From an uncultured Ruminococcus sp. (lineage in GTDB: Bacteria > Bacillota > Clostridia > Oscillospirales > Ruminococcaceae): a DNA stretch of 17,458 bases. Positions 7,907 to 14,839 of the stretch are shown one piece after another. The DNA lies in assembly GCA_910577575.1 (NCBI GenBank), contig CAJTOG010000041.1, positions 1 to 17,458 of the forward strand, in the 5' to 3' direction. The notes beneath the pieces were generated by a model. The model searched no databases, had not been told where the DNA came from, and was given only the letters and a program-made list of their open reading frames with translations. Each line of letters begins with the position of its first letter. The stretch's first letter is position 1. A program made the position numbers and the translations under genes.

Positions 7907-8085
7907 TTTCTGTTATTGGTAGGGATATTTTTAATTATTTTAATCAATACAGATTAATTCTTTTGATTATTCATTTTTCACGTTGTTTCCTCATTTTATA
8001 ATAATCAGAAGGGACTCTGTTCACGGTTTATTAACTGGAATAACTTTTAAAACACAAAATGTTCATAAATCAAAAGGAGAAACAG
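7907..8085 (+). repeat. Leader element copy B ahead of the head-closure gene
   Basis: 179 non-coding bases, a diverged copy of the element at 6271-6433. TAATCAA at 7941-7947 pairs with TTGATTA at 7963-7969: again a 7-bp stem with a 15-base loop. Compared with copy A, two base pairs of the stem have changed on both sides (G-C to A-T and T-A to C-G), so pairing is kept while sequence is not. The stem ends 116 bases before the downstream start codon, against 114 in copy A. The right end carries AAGGAGA for the next gene. Confidence 0.7.
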
Positions 8086-8439
8086 ATGGAAATCGGGAAA
8101 CTGAATCAACGAATCACGATACTAAAAAATGCGACATATGTCGATAACATCGGAAATCACAAAACTCAGCAGGAGGAATTATACTCCTGCTGGGCTGCTG
8201 TTTCTGTCAGAAATTCCGTAGAAAACTCCGATAACGGTACTGCAAAGGAAGTACAGACTTTGCAGTTCATGATACGCCAGAACAGTGAAACAATAAAAGT
8301 TTCAACGACTGCAAACTGTATTTCTTTTTGCGGTGTGACTTATGATATTATAAGTATATCTCCGAATTTTGAATACCGCAATTATCTGAAAATTACAGCC
8401 AAGGCAAGAAAGGCGGGGGAAAATGGGAAAATTCACTGA
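8086..8439 (+). CDS. Head-closure (head-tail joining) protein
   Basis: 117 residues resembling the phage head-tail joining family (PF05521, SPP1 gp16/HK97 gp7-like). The start IGKLNQRITILKNA and the mid-protein Trp in YSCWAAVS, followed by a mostly beta sequence ending in YLKITAKARK, are typical. It plugs the connector after DNA packaging and gives the tail its docking surface. I start it at 8086, where AAGGAGA lies 7 bases upstream, not at an earlier ATG at 8059 that would read through leader sequence. It overlaps the next gene by 17 bases. Confidence 0.85.
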   Translation: MEIGKLNQRITILKNATYVDNIGNHKTQQEELYSCWAAVSVRNSVENSDNGTAKEVQTLQFMIRQNSETIKVSTTANCISFCGVTYDIISISPNFEYRNYLKITAKARKAGENGKIH

Positions 8440-8836
8440 TGCAAAACCTGTAAAAATTGAAGAACTGGCAGAACGAATGATGCGTATAATGAACGAATAT
8501 GTCGACCTTGCAGATGAAGGAATGAAGAAAGCTGTGAAGAAAACAGCGAATTCTGTTAAAAAAGAAATTTCAGTAAAGGCTCCGAAACGCAGTGGTTATT
8601 ATGCAAACAGCTGGACAGTAAAAGTAGTAAATCCAAAAATACATAAAATATCCGCAACTGTGTACTCAAAGTCAGCAATGCAGCTTTCACATCTCTTAGA
8701 AGACGGTCATGACTATGTAAGTCCCGAAGGTGAGAGAACTGAAAATGCTGCAAGGTCTCATCAACATATCAAACCAGCACGTGTAAACGGTGAAAAACTT
8801 CTTGTAGAACTCATTAAAAAGGAATTATCATCATGA
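8423..8836 (+). CDS. HK97 gp10-like tail/neck protein
   Basis: 137 residues of the HK97-gp10 family (PF04883): an N-terminal helix with many Lys and Glu, then KAPKRSGYYANSWTVKVV (about 54-71), the hallmark APxxTGxLxxS-like turn of this family, and a His-containing C-terminal segment (RSHQHIKPA). It acts at the head-tail interface or as a tail completion factor. The ATG at 8423 lies inside the end of the preceding gene behind a G-rich GGCGGGGG, and the stop overlaps the next start (ATGA-type overlap), so the three genes are translationally coupled. Confidence 0.85.
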   Translation: MGKFTDAKPVKIEELAERMMRIMNEYVDLADEGMKKAVKKTANSVKKEISVKAPKRSGYYANSWTVKVVNPKIHKISATVYSKSAMQLSHLLEDGHDYVSPEGERTENAARSHQHIKPARVNGEKLLVELIKKELSS

Positions 8837-9150
8837 CTCACACGGAAATCAATAAAATGATACTTGAAACAGGCTTGCCTTCTGCATACGAACATTTTTC
8901 AGAAGAAGAAAGCCCTTCACTGCCATTCCTGCTCTGGTGGCTGGAAGGAGAAAATAATTTCAGTGCTGATAATTGTGTTTACTACAGTTCATCACAACTG
9001 ACCATTGCACTTTATACTGACGAGAAATCTCCCGGAACAGAGACAGAAATTGAGACAGTTTTAAGGAATCATAATATTTTTTATACAAAAACTGAAACAT
9101 GGATTGAGAGTGAAAAACTCTATGAAATCCTGTATGAAACGGAGGTATAG
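8833..9150 (+). CDS. Tail completion (terminator) protein
   Basis: 105 residues, mixed alpha/beta with a Trp pair in FLLWWLEGENNF. By position (between the gp10-like gene and the major tail protein) and size it should be the tail terminator that caps the growing tube, of the gp11/DUF806-like group. I do not see a diagnostic motif, so the call rests mainly on gene order, which is very constant in this phage type. It overlaps the preceding gene by 4 bases and ends 2 bases before the major tail protein start. Confidence 0.65.
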   Translation: MTHTEINKMILETGLPSAYEHFSEEESPSLPFLLWWLEGENNFSADNCVYYSSSQLTIALYTDEKSPGTETEIETVLRNHNIFYTKTETWIESEKLYEILYETEV

Positions 9151-9152
9151 CT

Positions 9153-9758
9153 ATGAAAAAAAATAAAGTTAAATTTGGTCTGAGTAACGTACATTATGCA
9201 AAAATTACGGCATGGTCTGAAGCCGGCGAACCTACTTTTGCAGAACCCGTCAAACTTCCGGGTGCAGTATCGCTCAGCATTGACGCCAACGGCGAAAACG
9301 AGAATTTTTACGCCGATAACATTGTTTATTATGTCATCAACAACAATGCAGGCTACACGGGCGACCTCGAAATTGCCCTTATTACGACAGAATTTGCAAC
9401 TGAGATTCTTGGTGAAATCCTTGATAACAAAGGCGTTCTCATTGAAAGAAACGATGCAGAACCGGCACAGTTTGCACTTCTTTTTGAATTTGAAGGCGAC
9501 AGGAATAAAATCCGCCACGTGCTTTACTGCTGTTCCGCATCACGCCCTGCAACAGAGTCAAGTACAGCCGAGGACAGCAAGGAAGTCAAGACTGAAACTC
9601 TGTCAATTACTGCAGCTGCCCTTAACAATGGTCTTGTGAAGTCAAAAACCTGCGAGGAAACTGATAAAACTGTCTACGATAGCTGGTATAAATCAGTTTA
9701 TATGCCAAATATTACAGAATCTGTGCAGACTGCTAAAAGTGCTGCAAAATCGGCATAA
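9153..9758 (+). CDS. Major tail protein, phi13-type
   Basis: 201 residues resembling the phi13-family major tail tube protein. The opening KFGLSNVHYAKIT, the loop LPGAVSLSIDANGENENFYADN (in parts), the NAGYTGDLEIALI strand and the late TETLSITAAAL strand are the usual marks of this beta-sandwich tube subunit. Many copies stack into the non-contractile tail tube. The C-terminus ends in an Ala/Ser/Lys-rich tail. The gene has GGAGG 7 bases upstream and is followed 12 bases later by the tail chaperone. Confidence 0.9.
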   Translation: MKKNKVKFGLSNVHYAKITAWSEAGEPTFAEPVKLPGAVSLSIDANGENENFYADNIVYYVINNNAGYTGDLEIALITTEFATEILGEILDNKGVLIERNDAEPAQFALLFEFEGDRNKIRHVLYCCSASRPATESSTAEDSKEVKTETLSITAAALNNGLVKSKTCEETDKTVYDSWYKSVYMPNITESVQTAKSAAKSA

Positions 9759-9770
9759 GGAGGAAGTTTA

Positions 9771-10151
9771 ATGGGTATCAGAAGAAATATTATTGTTGAC
9801 GGAATTGAAGTGCCGTTCAAGGCAAGTGCAACCGTGCCACGTCTTTACCGCATGAAGTTCGGGCGTGATATTTTCAGGGATTTTTCCTCACTTCAAAAGT
9901 CTGTCAAATCAGAAGATTCAGAAAATTCAGGACTTGATATTGAAAGTCTTGAAATGTTTGAAAACATTGCATACATTATGGCACGTCATGCAGAACCCGA
10001 AAAAGTTTCGGATAGTCCCGATGACTGGCTTGAACAGTTCAACACTTTTTCAATCTATGAAATACTTCCCCAGCTTCTCGAATTGTGGGGACTGAACACC
10101 GAAACTCAGGTAAAATCTAAAAAAAACATCGCCCTCTTGACCGTGAAATAA
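9771..10151 (+). CDS. Tail assembly chaperone G
   Basis: 126 residues, the zero-frame product of the lambda G/T-like pair. It binds and protects the tape measure protein while the tail tube polymerises. The beta-rich start MGIRRNIIVDGIEVPFKAS, the segment TVPRLYRMKFGRDIFRD and the C-terminal helix DWLEQFNTFSIYEILPQLLELW are typical of clostridial gpG proteins. GGAGGAAG lies 7 bases upstream. Near its end the codons AAA AAA AAC form a slippery site; after it the zero frame runs only eight more codons to TAA at 10149-10151, so this short tail end is the product made when no shift occurs. Confidence 0.85.
   Translation: MGIRRNIIVDGIEVPFKASATVPRLYRMKFGRDIFRDFSSLQKSVKSEDSENSGLDIESLEMFENIAYIMARHAEPEKVSDSPDDWLEQFNTFSIYEILPQLLELWGLNTETQVKSKKNIALLTVK
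10121..10127 (+). promoter_or_regulatory. -1 ribosomal frameshift site A AAA AAC
   Basis: In the zero frame the codons are TCT AAA AAA AAC, so 10121-10127 is the classic heptamer A AAA AAC in the correct phase, preceded by further A residues. A -1 slip continues reading in the T frame to 10312. Phage tail chaperone genes regularly use such a site to make a small fraction of the longer gpGT protein. Confidence 0.88.
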
Positions 10152-10312
10152 CAACACCGCTGTTTCTGCTCCGATGCGTCCAGCTGGGTCTGAGTTTATC
10201 GGAACTCGACCTGCTGACTATCGGACTTGTCAACGATATGTTTACAGAAAAGGAAAACGATGATTTCAAATATCCAGACAAGGCTACTCAGGCAGATTTT
10301 GATAGGTTTTAA
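10127..10312 (+). CDS. T extension of the tail assembly chaperone (gpGT by -1 frameshift)
   Basis: This frame has no start of its own and is reached by the slip at 10121-10127. It codes for 61 residues opening HRPLDREITTPLFLLRCVQL and ending QADFDRF, which closely match the T domains of related clostridial phages (REMTTPLFLLR...LxDLLTxGxVND...). Joined to 119 codons of G it gives gpGT of about 180 residues. The T part recruits the tape measure protein. Its stop codon TAA overlaps the A-run that forms the U-tract of the antisense terminator of the next cassette, so the cassette was inserted exactly behind the T reading frame. Confidence 0.88.
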   Translation, partial: HRPLDREITTPLFLLRCVQLGLSLSELDLLTIGLVNDMFTEKENDDFKYPDKATQADFDRF

Positions 10313-10339
10313 AAAAGATGTCCGGTAAATACCGGACAT
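10311..10339 (-). terminator. Intrinsic terminator of the toxin-antitoxin cassette
   Basis: ATGTCCGGTA at 10318-10327 is the exact inverse of TACCGGACAT at 10330-10339: 10 bp with only 2 bases between (in practice 9 bp and a 4-base loop). On the minus strand it is followed by CTTTTTT. It lies 4 bases after the toxin stop codon, as expected for the end of this two-gene operon. Confidence 0.9.
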
Positions 10340-10343
10340 TCTC

Positions 10344-10613
10344 TTATTTATCACCATAATGACCATGACAACTGACGATATAAATTCTGTCATTTTCTAC
10401 ATGATATACGAGACGATCTTTTTCATTGATTCGTCTGCTGAATTCACCGTGCAGATTATTCTTCAAAGCTTCGGGCTGACCAATGCCTTCTAAACAGCCA
10501 TTTCATTCAATGTCCTTGATTAGTTGATTTATGCGTTTTAAAGTCTTTTTGTCCTGTGTCTGTCAGTAAAGATAGCCATCCCAAGCAACATCAAACCAGA
10601 TTTCTTCACTCAT
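10344..10613 (-). pseudogene. yoeB: YoeB/Txe-type toxin broken by two in-frame TGA codons
   Basis: Read on the minus strand from the ATG at 10613, this is an 89-codon gene that matches YoeB/Txe mRNA interferases from end to end, with two TGA stops. Codon 17 (10565-10563) stands where the family has Trp in YLYWQ. Codon 37 (10505-10503) stands where Arg usually follows IKDIE. Everything else is in frame and conserved: DKKTLKRINQLIKDIE, GIGQPEALKNNLHG, SRRINEKDRLVYHV and the C-terminal CHGHYGDK. The expected catalytic Glu48, Arg67 and His85 are all present, so apart from the two stops the toxin looks active. The start overlaps the antitoxin stop by 8 bases (ATGAGTGA). The product from this copy would be a 16-residue peptide. 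TGA ends other genes here, so general TGA recoding is unlikely. Confidence 0.85.
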
Positions 10614-10875
10614 CATCCACTTCAATCAGTTCATGAACAGTACCTTTTCCGTCACGGAGTTCCTGAATCGCTTTCATGAGATGAGCCTGATTGGTTTCGC
10701 TGTAAAAAATATCGCTGGACTGAGAAATTTCAAACGGAATACGTCTTTCACGCAAAACAGCCTTCACAAAAAGATTGATAGCGGATGATGTGTTTAATCC
10801 CACGTCAGAACAAAAATTGTCAAATGCCATTTTATCATTCTCGTCAATTCGGGCAGATATAGTTGCTTGTGCCAT
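10606..10875 (-). CDS. relB: RelB/DinJ-family antitoxin
   Basis: 89 residues. The N-terminal MAQATISARIDENDKMAFDNF and DVGLNTSSAINLFVKAVLRE form the ribbon-helix-helix DNA-binding domain of the RelB/DinJ family (PF04221). The C-terminal 35 residues, ending HELIEVDDE, should wrap the toxin. It would neutralise the YoeB/Txe toxin and repress its own promoter. The ATG at 10875 is preceded by AAAGGAGC. The gene is intact although its partner is dead, so it is now an orphan antitoxin in this locus. It lies antisense to the late genes, between the tail chaperone and the tape measure gene. Confidence 0.9.
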   Translation of the reverse strand: MAQATISARIDENDKMAFDNFCSDVGLNTSSAINLFVKAVLRERRIPFEISQSSDIFYSETNQAHLMKAIQELRDGKGTVHELIEVDDE

Positions 10876-10909
10876 AGTAGCAGCTCCTTTCAGTATTATC
10901 TTTGCTTTT

Positions 10910-10938
10910 ATTATACCACTATTTTATGCAAATTGCAA
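10910..10938 (-). promoter_or_regulatory. Promoter and possible operator of the antitoxin gene
   Basis: On the minus strand TTGCAA (10938-10933), a 17-base spacer and TATAAT (10915-10910). A perfect palindrome TGCAAATTGCA (10927-10937) covers the -35 box and could be the RelB binding site. The -10 region GTGGTATAATA is identical over 11 bases to that of the cargo gene promoter at 4224-4252. Confidence 0.75.
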
Positions 10939-10983
10939 GTGATTGTCGCACAAATTTATAATTTTTTTCAGGAGGTGACATCC

Positions 10984-13098
10984 ATGGCGAAAAGAGTTAC
11001 AGGAATAACAGTTGAGATAAACGGCGATACTACGAATCTTTCCAAAGCTCTGTCAGGCGTTGACAAAAATATAAAAAATACGCAGTCCAAACTCAGGGAC
11101 GTAGAAAAACTACTGAAACTCGACCCGACAAATACAGAATTGCTGGCACAGAAACAGAAGCTTCTCGGTGAAGTTGTAAAGGACACAAAAGAAAAACTTG
11201 ACAGTCTGAAAACTGCAAGTGAAGCAGCTGCAAAAACTAAAGATAATTATGATGCATGGAAAGAAAAAATTACTCCCATTAAGACCGAAATTTCCAAGAC
11301 TTCTGATGAACTTAAAAAGCTGAAAGAGAAGTCAGAAGAAGCCAATGAACAGCTTTCAAAAGGTGAAATTTCACAGGAAGAGTATGATAAAATACAGCGT
11401 GAAATCAAGGAAACGTCTGATAAACTTAAAGACCTCAAAAAGAGTAAGGAAGATGTTGACAAGGAATTTGGTCACCCTGTTTCACCTGAACAGTTTGACA
11501 GAATACAGCGTGAAATTATTGAGACGGAACAGGATTTGCAAAGGCTTCAGCGTGAGGCTGAAAATTCAAGAACTGCACTTGTTGAAATTGGAAAAGCTGG
11601 AGAGGGCTTACAGAATATTGGCGAAAAGATTTCAGGTGTGGGGCAAAGTTTATTGCCTGTTACTGCTGGAATTCTTGGTTTAGGTACTGCTGCAGTAAAG
11701 ACTGGTGCAGATTTTGATGCTGAAATGAGTAAAGTTTCTGCAATTTCAGGAGCAACCGGTGATGACCTTGACGCTCTTCGTGCAAAGGCTCGTGAAATGG
11801 GCAGTGAAACAAAATTTTCTGCAAGTGAGGCAGGACAAGCCCTTGAATATATGGCTATGGCAGGCTGGAAAACTGACGATATGCTGAATGGTATTGAAGG
11901 CATTATGAATCTTGCAGCCGCATCAGGTGAAGAATTGGGCACAACTTCTGACATTGTTACCGATGCTCTGACAGCTCTTTGTTATCAGGCAAAAGATGCA
12001 GGACATTTTGCTGACGTTCTTGCGGCGGCAAGTTCCAATGCGAATACCAACGTTTCTATGATGGGCGAAAGTTTTCAGTACGTTGCACCTGTTGCAGGTT
12101 CAATGGGAGCATCTGCAGAGGACCTGGCAATCGCTTTAGGTCTTATGGCTAATTCGGGAATTAAAGCCAGTCAAGCTGGAAATTCGCTTAAAAACGGTCT
12201 TGTCAATCTTATAAAGCCGACTGACGCACAGAAAGCAGCAATGGAACAGCTCGGTCTTATGACAACAAAAACAGCAAATATCATTGACCAAGCAGAAGTG
12301 GACAAAGCACAGACTAAAGTCGAAAATAAAACGCTTGATTTAGAAAAAGCACAGATTTCATACAACGATGCTTTGATAAAATATGGGGCGGAGTCGTCAC
12401 AGGCACAAAAGAAGCTCATCGACCTGCAAAAAGCTGAAAATAACCTGATTTCTGCACAAGATGCTCTGACAAAAGCTCAGCAAGGCACAATTCAAGTTGT
12501 TGGAACGGGACAGAGTGCATTTGCTGATGAATACGGTAATATGAAGTCACTAAATGAAATTATGAATGTTCTCCGTTCGTCACTTGGAAAAGTCAATGTG
12601 GACTTAATTGACAGTGAAGGTAATGCCCGTGAATATGATGATATTATTGCAGAACTCAGTCAGACAGAAGAAGGTCTTACACAGGCTGAACAGCTGAAAA
12701 ATGCTGCTATTATCTTTGGTAAACAAAATCTTTCAGGTATGCTTGCAATTGTAAATGCCAGCGAAGAAGATTATGAAAAGTTAACAAATGCAATTTACAA
12801 CTGTGACGGAACGGCTCAGGGAATGGCTGAAACTATGCAGGACAATCTTAGTGGACAGCTTACCATTCTTATGTCGCAATTGCAGGAACTTGCCATTTCT
12901 TTTGCAGAAATACTGATGCCTGTAATTCGAAGTATCGTGACAAAAATACAGGAACTTATGGACAAATTCAATGCCTTGTCACCTGCACAGAAAGAAACAA
13001 TTGCTAAAATTGCTCTGATTGCTGCAGCTATTGGGTCTCTTTTAATTGTCGTCGGGCAACTGATTACGGGACTTGGTGGAATGATGATAGGTTTTTAA
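10984..13098 (+). CDS. Tape measure protein, N-terminal piece
   Basis: 704 residues of the TP901/PhageMin_Tail type (PF10145), which sets tail length and is later ejected. I start at 10984 because AGGAGGTGA, a full match to the 16S tail, lies 5 bases before that ATG. Residues 20-200 are charged coiled coil with two imperfect repeats around DKIQREI (37-residue period). The conserved core starts near residue 215 and includes KTGADFDAEMSKVSAISGAT, TKFSASEAGQALEYMAMAGW and the NTNVSMMGESFQYVAPVAG segment. Residues about 435-505 are an inserted-looking coiled coil with repeated Ala-Gln-Lys words. The last 34 residues are hydrophobic (IALIAAAIGSLLIVVG), probably a membrane-active segment. The frame ends with TAA at 13096-13098 and reopens one codon later in the same frame, so this is half of a split gene. 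Confidence 0.9.
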   Translation: MAKRVTGITVEINGDTTNLSKALSGVDKNIKNTQSKLRDVEKLLKLDPTNTELLAQKQKLLGEVVKDTKEKLDSLKTASEAAAKTKDNYDAWKEKITPIKTEISKTSDELKKLKEKSEEANEQLSKGEISQEEYDKIQREIKETSDKLKDLKKSKEDVDKEFGHPVSPEQFDRIQREIIETEQDLQRLQREAENSRTALVEIGKAGEGLQNIGEKISGVGQSLLPVTAGILGLGTAAVKTGADFDAEMSKVSAISGATGDDLDALRAKAREMGSETKFSASEAGQALEYMAMAGWKTDDMLNGIEGIMNLAAASGEELGTTSDIVTDALTALCYQAKDAGHFADVLAAASSNANTNVSMMGESFQYVAPVAGSMGASAEDLAIALGLMANSGIKASQAGNSLKNGLVNLIKPTDAQKAAMEQLGLMTTKTANIIDQAEVDKAQTKVENKTLDLEKAQISYNDALIKYGAESSQAQKKLIDLQKAENNLISAQDALTKAQQGTIQVVGTGQSAFADEYGNMKSLNEIMNVLRSSLGKVNVDLIDSEGNAREYDDIIAELSQTEEGLTQAEQLKNAAIIFGKQNLSGMLAIVNASEEDYEKLTNAIYNCDGTAQGMAETMQDNLSGQLTILMSQLQELAISFAEILMPVIRSIVTKIQELMDKFNALSPAQKETIAKIALIAAAIGSLLIVVGQLITGLGGMMIGF

Positions 13099-13101
13099 AA
13101 A

Positions 13102-14805
13102 ATGCCTGCAATTATTGCAAAAGTTAAGGGCGGATTTACTGCGGTAAAAGCAGCCCTGAGCGGAGCAGCAGGACCTTTTCTGGCAGTTGCAGCTATAATT
13201 GGTGTACTTGTAGCAGCATTTGTCAACCTATGGCAAAACAACGAGGATTTCCGCAACAAAATGACCTCAATCTGGAATAATATCAGGCAGATTTTCACTG
13301 ACCATATGCAGGGTATTGTTGACAGACTAAATGCTCTTGGCTTTGAATTTGAGGACATAACAGAAGTTATCAAAGCTTTATGGGAAGGTCTCTGTAACTT
13401 CCTAAAACCGATTTTTGAGGGCGTTTTTCAGGAAATAGCTGATATTTTTAAATTTTCCTCAGACTTGTTTCTGAATATTCTTGATATCTTTACTGGCATT
13501 TTTACCGATGACTGGGAAACTTTATGGAGTGGAATAAAGGGCCTTTTTGTAAGTATATGGGATTTCATTACGGCAACACTTAAAAATATCATGAATACGC
13601 TTTGTAATATTTTCGGTACAGATTTGGATACGGTTAAAACATTCTGGATTAATGTCTGGATTTCAATCAAAAACTTCTTCGTAAATATATGGACGAATAT
13701 CATAACTTTTGCAACAAATGTTTTCAATTCAATCAAGGGATTTTTTACATCAGTCTGGACTTCAATAAAGAACTTTTTTATAGGTATCTGGACAGCAATT
13801 TATAACGATATATCAGCGAAAATACAGTTTATCAAAAATATTATCATAACAGTCTGGATTGCTGTTTATGAATTTATTACTCCGATTTTAGGGGGCATCA
13901 GGGATTTTTTCACAAATATTTTTGATGCCGTAAAAAATACTGTCGGAGATGTTATGGACTGGATTTCGGACAAGATTCAGACTGTATGGAATGCTGTAAA
14001 TGACTTTATCAGACCAATTTTAGAGGGTATCAGAGATTTTGTTTTAGGCATATGGGACACGATAAAAACTAATATCTCTGAAAAGCTGGACGCTATAAAA
14101 TTTATTGTTTCAAATGTCTGGGAAAACATAAAATCAACGGTTTCAGATATTCTTGACGGCATAAAGTCGGTCGTTTCCAATGTGTGGAATACCATAAAAA
14201 ATAATATTTCAGAAAAAATGGACGCTATAAAGTTTATTGTCACAAATATCTGGGACAACGTAAAATCGGCAGTTTCTGAAAAAATTACAGGCATAAAAGA
14301 TACGATTAAGGGCGGATTTGATGAAGCTGTAAATTTCGTGAAAAATCTTGCAGATGAGGCATGGAACTGGGGTGCGGACATCATCAGCGGAATTGTTAAA
14401 GGTATTGAATCAAAAATTAAGGCTATAACGGAAGATGTTACAGGTGTTGCCGATGAAATACGCAGTTATCTGCATTTTTCAGTACCTGATGAAGGACCGC
14501 TGACTGATTACGAAAGTTGGATGCCGGACTTTATGAAAGGGCTGGCAAATGGAATTAATAAAAGTAAAAAATACCTAGAATCAGCAATAAGCAGTGTTGC
14601 GGAATCAATGCAGATTTCATTGAATCCTGAATTTATGGGCAGTCTCGACAGCATTTCGGGTGCAGTTATCAGCGGTTCTTCCGGAACTGTAAATAACTAT
14701 TATCAGACTGATAATAGCCGGACAGTTAATCAGACGAATAACTCGCCTAAATCGCTGTCACGGCTGGAAATTTATCGGTTGACGATGAATGCTCTTAAGA
14801 CATGA
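13102..14805 (+). CDS. Tape measure protein, C-terminal piece
   Basis: 567 residues in the same frame as the preceding piece; the two are separated only by TAA AAA. It begins with a glycine/alanine-rich hydrophobic stretch (AAIIGVLVAAFVNLW near 32-46), continues through Trp-rich amphipathic segments, and then residues about 180-400 form regular 11-residue repeats of the kind SNVWENIKSTV and SEKMDAIKFIV. The conserved tape measure C-terminus is near 458-481 (HFSVPDEGPLTDYESWMPDF), and the end holds GTVNNYYQ. The ATG at 13102 has only a weak AGG 10 bases upstream, so any separate translation would rely on reinitiation after the TAA. It may be made as its own polypeptide, as part of a read-through product, or not at all. 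Confidence 0.85.
   Translation: MPAIIAKVKGGFTAVKAALSGAAGPFLAVAAIIGVLVAAFVNLWQNNEDFRNKMTSIWNNIRQIFTDHMQGIVDRLNALGFEFEDITEVIKALWEGLCNFLKPIFEGVFQEIADIFKFSSDLFLNILDIFTGIFTDDWETLWSGIKGLFVSIWDFITATLKNIMNTLCNIFGTDLDTVKTFWINVWISIKNFFVNIWTNIITFATNVFNSIKGFFTSVWTSIKNFFIGIWTAIYNDISAKIQFIKNIIITVWIAVYEFITPILGGIRDFFTNIFDAVKNTVGDVMDWISDKIQTVWNAVNDFIRPILEGIRDFVLGIWDTIKTNISEKLDAIKFIVSNVWENIKSTVSDILDGIKSVVSNVWNTIKNNISEKMDAIKFIVTNIWDNVKSAVSEKITGIKDTIKGGFDEAVNFVKNLADEAWNWGADIISGIVKGIESKIKAITEDVTGVADEIRSYLHFSVPDEGPLTDYESWMPDFMKGLANGINKSKKYLESAISSVAESMQISLNPEFMGSLDSISGAVISGSSGTVNNYYQTDNSRTVNQTNNSPKSLSRLEIYRLTMNALKT
13640..14320 (+). repeat. 11-residue repeat region within the tape measure gene
   Basis: The protein here is built of 11-residue units with Trp or a bulky residue at the fourth position and Ile-Lys near the seventh and eighth. 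At the DNA level GACGCTATAAA recurs at 14089 and 14221, a spacing of 132 bases (four units), within a longer near-repeat of about 75 bases. Units nearer the 5' end are more diverged. Such repeats are how tape measure proteins change length. Confidence 0.75.
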
Positions 14806-14824
14806 GAATAAGGGCTATGTGCCC
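14804..14824 (-). terminator. Weak terminator-like hairpin after the arsenate reductase fusion gene
   Basis: GGGC (14812-14815) and GCCC (14821-14824) can pair around a 5-base loop. On the minus strand they are followed by TTATTCT. The stem is short and the T-run broken, so it would be inefficient. It begins within the stop codon of the tape measure gene and lies 15 bases beyond the fusion gene stop. Confidence 0.35.
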
Positions 14825-14839
14825 AGTTCACCGAAAGCT

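Noticed and set aside
10503..10565. TGA read as Trp (alternative code) to rescue the toxin
   Set aside because: TGA ends the protease, capsid and tape measure genes at natural ends, Trp is coded by TGG throughout, and the second TGA stands at an Arg position.
13085..13102. Programmed frameshift at the T5A6 run in the tape measure gene
   Set aside because: Both pieces are already in the same frame, so a shift would not join them; only readthrough, reinitiation or mutation fits.
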